From: Pegoplata infirma
Taxonomy: Eukaryota; Arthropoda; Insecta; Diptera; Anthomyiidae
Assembly: GCA_963921195.1 (NCBI GenBank)
Contig: OY992537.1
Location: 129,974,694 to 130,038,693 of the forward strand
Length of the DNA: 64,000 nucleotides
Direction of reading: 5' to 3'
Position 1 is the stretch's first letter. Each line of letters opens with the position of its first letter. Made by a program: the position numbers and the translations under genes. Shown one piece after another: positions 55,565 to 64,000 of this stretch. The notes below the pieces were generated by a model. It was not told where the DNA came from and ran no database searches. It worked only from the letters and a program-made list of their open reading frames with translations.

Positions 55565-56003
55565 ATGTTGATGAAAAAAAAAATTTTTTGTTGAAAAATA
55601 ATTATGTAACGTTTTATTCACCAGCTGGTGAAAAACGGTTTTATTCACCAGCAGGTGAACTTTTATCCAAGTTACAAATCGAAGTTACAAACCTTTTTGG
55701 TTTTAAAAAAATTAAAACTGTAATTCTTATTTTCTTTTTTGTTAGTGGGTAGCTTATATAGTCAAACTGCGATAGCGGCCTTCAAAAAATTTTTTTTTTA
55801 AATTAAAAACCAGCCTAAAAACATTATCATGTTAAAAGCTTTTATTTATCAAAGCATAATTTTAGGCATACAGAAAAATTGCACGTTCGAGTAGAATTTC
55901 GATATCGACTCCGAGAATTAGAACCCAGTTATATTTTACATTTTAATTATATTAGAAATTAAAATCGATCGAAATTTACTCGATCCAAGCATATTGTTAG
56001 ACA
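55565..56003. other. Unassigned DNA
   Basis: Contains a near-duplication, TTTTATTCACCAGCTGGTGA and TTTTATTCACCAGCAGGTGA (55613-55652), where CCAGCTGG is a palindrome. Otherwise no recognised repeat or exon. Confidence 0.35.
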
Positions 56004-57276
56004 TATATGGGTGAAATCAAAAAATGTCAGTGTTTTTGAGCCAAAATTGTACAAACAAAAAAATTTAATTTTTGGTGAATTTTTTTATTAAAATCGATAT
56101 ATTACATCACTACTAATATAACTATAAAAAATCTCTTCTACAAATTGTTTCAAACAAATTTTATCGACAATTTTATGATTTTTTTGGTGACGGAGTTTAC
56201 ATTCACCATAGAAAAATACATTAAATTTTTAAAATTTTTTTTTAAAACATTTCGTTGTAATTTAAAAAACTTATTAATGTAATAACAAACAATTTTTGTC
56301 ATTAGGATTTTTTTCTTGTTTTTGTTATTAAAGATTTTACAATTATTTTTTTTTTTAACAGGATTTTTCTTAGGAAATGTAAAATAAATTTATTATTATA
56401 TCTGTTAAAATGAGTTTTTTTATTTTTTGAATGACAAGTGTTAATATTTGCATCGGTTTTAACAACTACATAAAGTTTTTTATTGCTATCTGCAAAAAAA
56501 AAAAAAAAGTTGACGGAGTTTACAGAGACGGAGTTTACATTTCGTCACTTTTTGCACTTTTGTTCAAAAACTATTTGTCGGAAATTGATTTCCGAAAAAA
56601 AATCGTTGGATGTCAACTAGATACGTCAAAATATGACGATATTTCAGATACACGCTAAGTAGTTTTGTTGTAAACGTGGAGACGGAGTTTACAGCATTTT
56701 TCGATTTTTCATTTATGATTTAGCTTTTCATACCGGTAAATTAATATGCAATGAAAAAACTTGAAACCAATGATGCACAATGATACTTTATAGCATCGCG
56801 TTTAATAAATGGGGCAATAACATATTATTTTTCCAAACATAATACGTCAAAAACAACAAAATTGTCGGGTTCCACAATGTCTAAAAAAAGTGTCGAAAAA
56901 TCGATACACAATTGAAGCCGTGTTTGCATGGGTAAACGAGATAGTTATGACTATATAAAATTTTTTTTTAAGAACGTCAACATTCGCTCTTTAATAATGT
57001 AGTCAATTATTAAGCTCTTGATTTGTTGGTTCTTAAGATATAACCGGTTAAAGTTTAAAAACTGAAATGGTTATTGGCGACGGAGTTTACATTTGGCCTA
57101 CAAAAATGAAAATAACTTGTTTAAAAAAGCTTATTAATATCCAGAATGATGTTAGTTATGTATAACGGCAATGTATATGACGTTGTACAAAAGAAAATAT
57201 GCGAATACTTTAACCAATGTATGAGATATTACACGATTACATGGTTTGGTTGACATTTTTTGATTTCACCCATATA
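56004..57276. mobile_element. TIR element O
   Basis: Left TATATGGGTGAAATCAAAAA and, reversed, right TATATGGGTGAAATCAAAAA start a perfect inverted repeat of about 26 bp (through ATGTCA). The interior is AT-rich, lacks a transposase, and carries the 13-mer GACGGAGTTTACA five times in the same orientation (56189, 56512, 56527, 56681, 57079). The TATA at the border and GGG start resemble the ends of palindromes G and M. Confidence 0.75.
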
Positions 57277-57351
57277 GAAATTGAAAAATCGACATGGTTG
57301 TTTGGAGACTTTAAATTCGACTTATAATACTGTTTATCAAAGCTTCAAAGT

Positions 57352-57530
57352 AGGGGACCCCTGTAGGTTAGTTGGTAGCGTGCTAGCCTATGAAACAGGG
57401 GGTCGTGGGTTCGATTCCCACAAAAACCCTTGGTCGATTTCGCTACAACGAGACGACGGTCATTGTTACCAGTTCTCGTGTAGGTTAAAATTATTAAAAA
57501 TGATTTGTAATTAAATTGGAAAAATAAAAT
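57352..57530 (+). mobile_element. tRNA-derived SINE-like element (second family)
   Basis: TGTAGGTTAGTTGGTAGCG resembles an A box/D arm. GTGGGTTCGATTCCCAC is a perfect T arm with B box. The acceptor stem does not pair, so it is not a working tRNA gene. A tRNA-unrelated part (CGAGACGACGGTCATTGTTA) follows, then an A-rich end (AAAAATAAAATAAAGAA near 57520-57536). The body differs from the SINE at 15103. Confidence 0.6.
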
Positions 57531-57562
57531 AAAGAACTTATCATTGGATCAAATTATTATTA

Positions 57563-58186
57563 TTATATTATATTAATTCGAGTTATAAGCTTCTTTTTTT
57601 GTTGACGTCGCTGTTGTCGACGCTTTAATAATTCCGCATTCTTTGTTTTATATTTGATAAAAATCAAATATTTATAATCTTTATACTCCTTACTTAATTC
57701 AATCCTTTTACTAATGTCATCCTGAACATATAGTATAGCACGTTTTATGCCTTTAGCGTTTCCAATTTCAATCTGATCTTGCAAATAGCTTTCCAAATTA
57801 AATGGTAAACCTAATTCAACAAGTTCGTCCAGTTGATCATACCCAATATCTTGAAAGTTGTTCATTTTGTATTCATTACATTTTTCGTATACATCAAAAT
57901 ATTGCTCAGTTAGAGATTTATCGCCGTAATGGGATTCTAGCAGGAAACACTTCAGAATATTCGTTGCTGGTTGTGTAATTACGATTTCCGGAAAATGCAT
58001 ATAGTAAATTTGTTCAATTTCATTTTTGTGAATTTTATCTAATTCATTAAAGCAATGCTTTGGGCTTTTTGCTAAGAATAATAAGAAAAATAAATAATAA
58101 ATTAAATTAAATTTTCAGAAATATTGTATACCTGATATAATTGCAATAATTGCAAATATTGCAATTATAATTATTATTTTATTCAT
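57563..58186 (-). CDS. Predicted secreted protein, paralogue 2 (187 aa, two exons)
   Basis: Paralogue of 46731-47467, family not recognised. Exon 1 (58186-58132, 55 nt) encodes the signal peptide MNKIIIIIAIFAIIAIIS. The GT-AG intron (58131-58072, 60 nt) splits the same Ala codon, and exon 2 is 58071-57563. The same three Cys are kept (PKHCFN, ILKCFLL, YEKCNEY), with the core GDKSLTEQYFDVYEKCNEYK and KEYKDYKYLIFIKYK. After AELL the two diverge: here the tail is short and basic (KRRQQRRQQKKKLITRINII) and the acidic tail of paralogue 1 is absent. The frame is intact. By eye about three quarters of aligned residues are identical. Confidence 0.85.
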
Positions 58187-58345
58187 TTTCCTACTGTTTA
58201 AATGACAGTCTCGAGAAGTTATTGAAATAAAACTGATTGCAATGTCAAAGTGTTTGGTTTCTTCTCGTATACCGATTTATAAAAATATAAGTCACATTTA
58301 TTTCTAACCACAACTGAATCATTGCACATACCATAATGACCAGAG
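58187..58345 (-). promoter_or_regulatory. Conserved upstream region of paralogue 2
   Basis: Shares most of its sequence with 47468-47640. TATAAATCGGT (58281-58271 on the minus strand) is a good TATA box candidate, and GCAATCAGTTTTATTTCAAT lies about 40 bp downstream. Conservation of this block in both genes shows the duplication included the promoter. Confidence 0.55.
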
Positions 58346-58721
58346 ATAGGGAGAGGACTTTGAAGCAAATGCATTTTTTTTTTTCAGTTTATCTTAGAAC
58401 GGCATAAACCAAGTCTTTATGCAAATTAAAGAATTTGCTTTAAAATGGCATCGATTCGTTAGTGAATATTTTTGCATATTTTGCTTAAAATGCATATTTT
58501 TCATATTTTGATTGTATGTATTCTGCTATAAATTGATATTTTAGGGTCATATTTTATATACAATTTTATGTTTAGCTTATTTTTTCCATTTTTTATAAAA
58601 TTTTTTTGTAAACATCATTAATTTGCTAGTTGGAGGTTTTGTGAGGCCTATTTTTGTTTAAGGTCTGACCGCAATGACTTTTTTCCTTAATAGGCTAACA
58701 AACTAAAAAATTATTAAAAAA
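58346..58721. other. Family-R-like fragment and unassigned DNA
   Basis: TGCATATTTTGCTTAAAATG and ATGGCATCGATTCGTTAG (58430-58510) correspond, reversed, to the ATATGCAAAAATATGC and ATCGATGCCATTTTAACGC part of family R (39840-39925). The rest is unassigned. Confidence 0.45.
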
Positions 58722-58849
58722 CAAGTAAGAAAGCTATATTCGGCTGTGCCGAATCTTTAAATACCCTCCACCAATGTAATGATTTAAAAAACAAAAAAGG
58801 TTGTTTTATTTATACCTCAGGAAATAAAAAAGTACCAAAAAGTGTACTT

Positions 58850-59237
58850 TCGGTACTTTTAATAAAAGGTACTTTTTATAAAAGGTACTTTTTATAAAAG
58901 GTACTTTTAATGAAAGGTACTTTTTATAAAAGGTACTTTTTATAAAAGGTACTTTTTATAAAAGGTACTTTTTATAAAAGGTACTTTTTATAAAAGGTAC
59001 TTTTTATAAACGGTACTTTTATAAAAGGTACTTTTTATAAAAGGTACTTTTTATAAAAGGTACTTCTGATAAAAGGTACTTTTAATAAAAGGTTCTTTTA
59101 ATAAAAGGTACTTTATATAAAAGATACTTTTTATTAAAGGTACTTTTTATAAAAAGTACTTTTTATAAAAGGTACTTGTTATAAAGGAACCTTTTATAAA
59201 AGGAACTTTTTATAAAAGGTACTTTTTGAAAACGGTA
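58850..59237. repeat. 16-bp minisatellite, second array
   Basis: About 24 copies of GGTACTTTTTATAAAA with variants (TTTTAATAAAA, TTTTATATAAAA). Same unit and orientation as the array at 10111-11320. Confidence 0.95.
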
Positions 59238-59339
59238 CAGAATTTTCAGAAAGTACTTGTTCCAGAATGTTTTATTTCACTAAAGGATCCTACATTCTAA
59301 ATTTCAAGTTTGAATAACCATTTTTTCAGTAAATAAAAA

Positions 59340-61720
59340 AAGTACCAAAAGTACTTTTTTACCCATTTTACCCCCGTAGAATCAACATTGGCAAAACCCG
59401 AGCCTTAGTGAATCTTTTTTCCGGAAGGTGAACCGACATTGCAAATTTCAATTTTCTAGTACCATTATTTAAGGAAATATAAAATGTAACATAGGTACAT
59501 ATTAGAGTGTCCCTTATTTTGGAAATGTTGGAAATCTTGAGACGGTACCCGCTCATTTTTTTCCTTTTGACTTAAAAATAACTCAGGAAAAATTTTACGC
59601 CCCTAGGACCACGCCTTCCCTACGCGACGGGCCCTTAAAGAGCGGGGCCTAAAAAATCATTTTTCCATACAAACCAAAAAATTTTTTTTTTGATTTTTAA
59701 TTTTTTTGTTATTATTTATTATATTACTTGGTTTGCTTATTCACAACAAAAAATTTGATTTTGGTGGGATAAGTCTTTCAGCGCTAAAAAATTTTTCGCA
59801 AAAAAAAATTTTGAGCCGCCGGGGTCCTACAGTAAAAAATTTTTAAAAAATATTTTTTTTTAGTTTTGACCAGCAACGGTTTTAGCTGCTATGTTGCTTT
59901 AAATGATATATATTCATAAAAAAATATTTTTTGTATCTGTGACATCTTAATCGTGTTCTAAAAAAGGGTAAAAAATGCATTGATGATTTTTTTCGATACA
60001 CGATAAAAATGTCACAAATATGAATAATATTTTTTTTGGAATATATATCATTAAAAACAACATAAAAACTAAAACCATTGCTTTTCAAAACTAAAAAAAA
60101 ATATTTTTTAAAAATTTTTTACCGTAGGATTCCTACGGCTCAAAATTTTTTTTTTCGAAAAAGATAAAGATGTCACAGATATGAATAATTTTTTTTTTGG
60201 AATATATATCATTTAAAGCAACATAGCAACTAAAACCGTTGCTGGTCAAAACTAAAAAAAAATATTTTTTAAAAATTTTTTACTGTAGGACCCCGGCCGC
60301 CCAAATTTTTTTTTTGCGAAAAATTTTTTAGCGCTGAAAGACTTATCCCTCCAAAATCAAATTTTTTGTCGTGAATAAGCAAACCAAGTAATATAATAAT
60401 TAATAACAAAAAAATTAAAAATAAAAAAAAAATTTTTTTGGTTTGTATGGAAAAATGATTTTTTGGCCCCGCTCTTTAAGGCCCCGTCGCGTAGGGAAGG
60501 CGTGGTCCTAGGGGCGTAAAATTTTTCCTGAGTTATTTTTAAGTCAAAAGGAAAAAAATGAGCGGGTACCGTCTCAAGATTTCCAACATTTCCAAAATAA
60601 GGGACACTCTAGTACATATTTTTACCCTTTTTACCCTATTAGAAACATCATTGGCAAAAACCCAGCCTTAGGGGATCTATATTCCGGGAGGTGAACATAC
60701 AGTCCAAATTTCAAGAGTATGTGACAATTTTTTAAGGAAATATAAAAGTACAGATTTTTCCCCTTTTTACCCTCTTAGAATCAACATTGGCAATAATCCA
60801 GCCGTACTGGATCTGTATTCTAGGATGTGAACATACTGTCCAAATTTCAAGTTTCTATGACCATTATTTCAGGAGATATAAAAAGCACCAAAAGTAAATT
60901 TTTTTACCCTTTTGACCCCCTTAGAATCAACACTGGCAAAAATCCAGCCTTAATGGATCTATATTCCGGGAGGTGAACATACAGTCCTAATTTCAAGTCT
61001 CTATGATCATTATATCAGGAGATTTAAAAAGTACCAAAAGTACAGTTTTTTACAATTTTTACCCCCTTACCATTGGCAAAACTCCAGCCATAGTGGATCT
61101 AAATTGCGGGAGGGTAACATACAGTCCAAATTTCAAGTCTCTATGACCATTATATCGAGAGATATAAAAAGTACCAAAAGTACAGTTTTTTACCCTTTTT
61201 ACCCCCTTAGAATCAACATTGGCAAAAATCCAGCCTTAGTGGGTCTTTATTCCGGGAGGTTAACCTACAGTCCAAATTTCAAGTCTCTATGATCATTATA
61301 TCAGGAGATTTAAAAAGTACCAAAAGTACAGTTTTTTACCATTTTTACCCCCTTACCATTGGCAAAACTCCAGCCATAGTGGATCTAAATTGCGGGAGGG
61401 TAACATACAGTCCAAATTTCAAGTCTCTATGACCATTATATCGAGAGATATAAAAAGTACCAAAAGTACAGATTTTTCCCCTTTTTACCCTCTTAGAATC
61501 AACATTGGCAATAATCCAGCCGTACTGGATCTGTATTCTAGGATGTGAACATACTGTCCAAATTTCAAGTTTCTATGACCATTATTTCAGGAGATATAAA
61601 AAGCACCAAAAGTAAATTTTTTTACCCTTTTGACCCCCTTAGAATCAACACTGGCAAAAATCCAGCCTTAATGGATCTATATTCCGGGAGGTGAACATAC
61701 AGTCCTAATTTCAAGTCTCT
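59340..61720. repeat. Tandem repeat of about 145 bp, interrupted by element I
   Basis: Units start near TTAGAATCAACATTGGCAAA and run through CCAGCCTTAGTGGATCTATA, TTCCGGGAGGTGAACATACA, GTCCAAATTTCAAGTCTCTA and AAAGTACCAAAAGTACAG. Starts are near 59356, 60636, 60770, 60918, 61062, 61200, 61348, 61488 and 61634, i.e. a spacing of about 130-150 bp. The block 60770-61060 recurs at 61488-61720, so there is a higher-order period of about 718 bp. Single diverged units flank the 16-bp array at 10000-10110 and 59240-59340. Confidence 0.85.
59503..60611. mobile_element. hAT-like palindromic element I with perfect 8-bp target duplication
   Basis: 1109 bp. Ends TAGAGTGTCCCTTATTTTGG are identical inverted repeats, with GTACATAT at 59495-59502 and 60612-60619. 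The arms (over 400 bp) pair throughout, for example CCTAGGACCACGCCTTCCCT on the left and AGGGAAGGCGTGGTCCTAGG on the right. An additional direct repeat (GTCACAAATATGAATAAT / GTCACAGATATGAATAAT) lies near the centre. It has no transposase. It landed in the 145-bp array. Confidence 0.9.
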
Positions 61721-62489
61721 ATGATTTTTGCCATAAAGGTTATTTCTGTCTTTTATTATTTAACAAAATGTATTTTTTTAAATGAAAATATTTTTTTTTT
61801 AAGAAATCTGAACAAAATTGAATTTTGGCGATATTTTCCATCCGATTTGGCGACAAAGCCAAAAAAAAGTTTGGCAACCCCGTTAATAAGACGAAGCAAA
61901 AAATGGACACACACACAAACATGCTATGTACATAAAAATAACTATTATTTTTTTTATTATTACTTAACGACCTTTTTTTTAATTAAATTTAGATTTTGTT
62001 TTACATATTCTAAAGTTTTTTTGTAAAGATTTTTTTCTTTTACTCCGTTTTTTTTTTCTCATTTCCGTATTCTTTGTTATGAATCTACACAAAATATGAG
62101 TTAATTTAGGGTTATGTTGAAAACATCTAAGAGTTTTTTCAGAAATTCACTCATAACTTTTTAAATACTTAACCGATTTCAAAAAAAAATACATCAGTTT
62201 CTTCCTGGATAAATTCCGCAACTTTTGGTATCCCAAGCATTTAAATCGGTTCCGGATTATTGCCAAAAACGTGATTTCAACAGACAGACAGACGGACGGA
62301 CAGACAGACAGACGGACGGACATCGTTAGATCGACTTAAAATCGATCAAGGATCATGAATATATATACTTTATGGGGTCCTAAACCAATATTTCAATGTG
62401 TTACATACGGAATGACAAACTTATATATACCCTCTATCACCAGAGTAGAGGGTATAAAAAAATTAAATTTGTTTTTTCAAAAATGTAAA

Positions 62490-62637
62490 AATGCCCAATT
62501 TTTATAATTTAAAGTGCATATTTTTGTAGTTTTAAGCGCATATTTAAAAATTTTTAGTGCATGAAGGTCCTGTCCCTGATAATGACAAAATAGGTAGTTA
62601 TGCTGACCAATCGTACTGATTTCATCAGTACACACGA
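62490..62637. repeat. Fragments related to families R and U
   Basis: AAAGTGCATATTTTTGTAGT, TTTTTAGTGCATGAAGGTCC and TGTCCCTGA resemble a family-R end read outward. TAGGTAGTTATGCTGACC and CGTACTGATTTCATCAGTAC (62594-62630) resemble the left end of hAT-like element U. Confidence 0.5.
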
Positions 62638-63227
62638 AAAAAAACTTTGTCAAATTACTAGGAAAAGTCTCGTAATCCCATTTTACCAATATTTGACAGT
62701 TTTCATTGTTTTTTACAAACAAATTTGGATCAAAATTAAAATTTTTTTGTAAACAAGTTTTCCTTGGTTTTTTTTACAAACAAATTTGGATCGAAATCTA
62801 CATTTTTTTTGTAACTTTACAATTGTTTTTGTAATTTTACAAATTTCCAAAATAATTTTACAAAAAAAATCTAGTAAATTCACGAGAATTCCTTATAATT
62901 TTTATTGCTCCAAAAAACTGTAAATTTACAATTTTATTTGTAAAAAGCTTGTAAAATTTTAAAATTATTGGTAAAAAGCCTGTAAACTTACTAGGAATTC
63001 TCGTAAAATAGGAGGTAGCAAAAAGTCTAGTAAAGTTACGAAACCTCCTTGTAAATTTTATGGTGTCAAAAAATTTAAAATTTACAATTTCATTGGTAAA
63101 AACCTTGTAAAATTAAAAAAATATGGTGAAAAGCTTGTAAAAAATACTAGGAATTCTTGTCGAAAAGAAGGTAGAAAAAAAAGTTACAAACTTTTCTTGT
63201 ATTCTTACAAAGTTTTTTTAGTGCATG
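62632..63227. mobile_element. MITE with CACNNNAAAAAAACTTTGT ends
   Basis: Left CACACGAAAAAAAACTTTGT and, reversed, right CATGCACTAAAAAAACTTTG are inverted repeats, with TA at the borders. The interior repeats ACTAGGAATTCTCGT and CTTGTAAAATT blocks in both orientations. Non-coding. Confidence 0.55.
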
Positions 63228-63698
63228 TATCTAACAGTGGCATAACCTCGTAAAAATTCGGTAAATTTTGGTGGGGGTTTTATATGAGGTCATAAAACCT
63301 ACACAGAAAAAAATATGGAGGAAAATAATTTGAGTAATCACTTGTTTAAATTAAAAAAAAAATTGAGTAATTATTTAATTGACTCAATTAAAAATTTACT
63401 TACAAAATTAAAAAAGAATTTAAGTAAATAATTTAATAAAAATTTAATAGTTTTATTTAACTCTCATAGCTTTTTGAATTCACGTTGAGTCTATGGTTTT
63501 TTGTATATGAGGCATTCCACACCAACTGTTCCACTACAGAAAAGCCATAGTGGTTTCAATGGGATATCATTTGCAAAGTATTCGCTCTTAGGGTACTATT
63601 AAATAACAAAAATAAAATTTATGATTTTTCAAAAAGTGGGCCTTGTAGGCGTGGTCAAATATTGAAAATATCAAACTTTTTTGTCTGAATATCTTTAC
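63228..63698. other. Element ends and unassigned DNA
   Basis: TACACAGAAAAAAATATGG (63301) resembles the left end of element N. TATATGAGGCATTCCACACC (63506) resembles the ends of palindrome G (TATATGGGGCATTCCATGCC). No partner end for either is visible before the window ends. Confidence 0.4.
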
Positions 63699-64000
63699 TT
63701 CAATATTTAAAGGACTGTATCGTGTCCTCCACAGACGGACGGACAGACAGACAGATTAAGTTCGTGAATGGGCAAAATCGGGCCAAGGGGGAAAAAGTTC
63801 CCCCTTGAAGAACTGAACCAACCTCTGAAAAAATACACTTCTTTTAATTTTTTTTTTTGTATTTTTGTTAAATAAATAAATCATTTGGTATGTTTATCGC
63901 GATGGGAAGGTGCTCTCTACGTCCTCCACTGACCCCATCACCCCCCCCCCCCCCAAAAAAAAAACGCCCCTGACAATTTTTTTTACATTTTGTAGGGTAT
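63699..64000. mobile_element. Chimeric HINE, joined at its microsatellite, running off the window
   Basis: 63699-63754 (GGACTGTATCGTGTCCTCCA and ACAGACGGACGGACAGACAG) is in minus orientation. From 63755 the sequence (ATTAAGTTCGTGAATGGGCA, GTTCCCCCTTGAAGAACTGA) is the plus-orientation 3' half, ending in TTGTAGGGTAT at the window edge. The two orientations meet at the GGAC run. A C tract lies at 63943-63955. Confidence 0.7.

Larger units (their letters stand above)
58722..62456 (-). mobile_element. HINE, minus strand, expanded by satellite arrays
   Basis: 3' end (left) AACAAGTAAGAAAGCTATAT with TTCGGCTGTGCCGAA and ATACCCTCCACCAATG. 5' end (right) GACAGACGGACGGACAGACA, ATACTTTATGGGGTCCTAAA and CACCAGAGTAGAGGGTATAA at 62280-62455. 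Between them lie the 16-bp array (58850-59237), the 145-bp repeats (59340-61720) and the hAT-like palindrome I (59503-60611). About 61721-62270 is unassigned AT-rich DNA. Confidence 0.7.

Noticed and set aside
57352..57430. Functional tRNA gene
   Set aside because: Perfect T arm, but the acceptor stem does not pair; followed by a SINE-like body.
59368..60088. Minus-strand frames of 62 and 68 aa
   Set aside because: Both fall in the hAT-like palindrome I or at its border and are mirrored by frames in the other arm.

Overview
This window is strongly AT-rich eukaryotic DNA made almost entirely of transposable elements and tandem repeats. It has short interrupted exons, GT-AG introns, tRNA-derived SINEs, RNase-H-bearing LINEs and many mini-me/DINE-1-like elements (Helentron-associated, 'HINE'). 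These show the inverted TATACCC...GGGTATA start, a GTCC/GTCT microsatellite in the middle and a TTCGGC...GCCGAA or GTCGGT...ACCGAC hairpin before ACTTGTTT. That combination points to a higher fly (Diptera, plausibly Calyptratae). The species cannot be fixed from the sequence alone. There are no prokaryotic operons, rRNA genes or CRISPR arrays.

Layout. 0-7 kb: degraded LINEs, one inserted in another with a clear target duplication. 7-9.3 kb: HINE copies and a TA-flanked MITE (family A). 9.9-12.1 kb: a TIR element holding about 75 copies of a 16-bp minisatellite. 13.7-14.2 kb: two probable host exons on opposite strands. 14.3-16 kb: minus-strand LINE remains split by a SINE. 16.5-24.7 kb: hAT-like elements, a HINE carrying a long palindrome and a tRNA-bearing MITE, and a probable terminal exon. 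25-28.5 kb: a LINE 3' end hit by two hAT-like elements, next to another probable exon. 29-35.5 kb: a 3.1-kb hAT-like element with nested insertions and a HINE. 36-44.4 kb: palindromes, including a Tc1-like element mirrored on itself inside a larger palindrome. 46-58 kb: two paralogous secreted-protein genes about 10.7 kb apart, with a pogo-like element, SINEs, HINEs and a canonical Helitron between them. 58.7-64 kb: a HINE swollen by satellite arrays and a hAT-like palindrome, then further HINE fragments.

Genes. The best-supported protein-coding genes are the two minus-strand paralogues (46731-47467 and 57563-58186). Each has a 55-nt signal-peptide exon, a 60-68-nt intron in the same place, and a conserved upstream region. 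Four short probable exons of unidentified host genes (13742-13819 plus; 14106-14212, 21422-21640 and 28420-28503 minus) rest on open frames and splice signals; the last two are phase-compatible. Everything else that codes is a transposon relic.

Main biological theme. The window is unusually rich in long inverted repeats (0.25 to 4.4 kb) and in elements with 8-bp target duplications (hAT type). If transcribed, the long palindromes would form long double-stranded RNA hairpins, which makes them candidates for endo-siRNA (hpRNA) sources. This is inference, not shown here. All coordinates, repeat boundaries and translations were read by eye; no alignment or database search was run.
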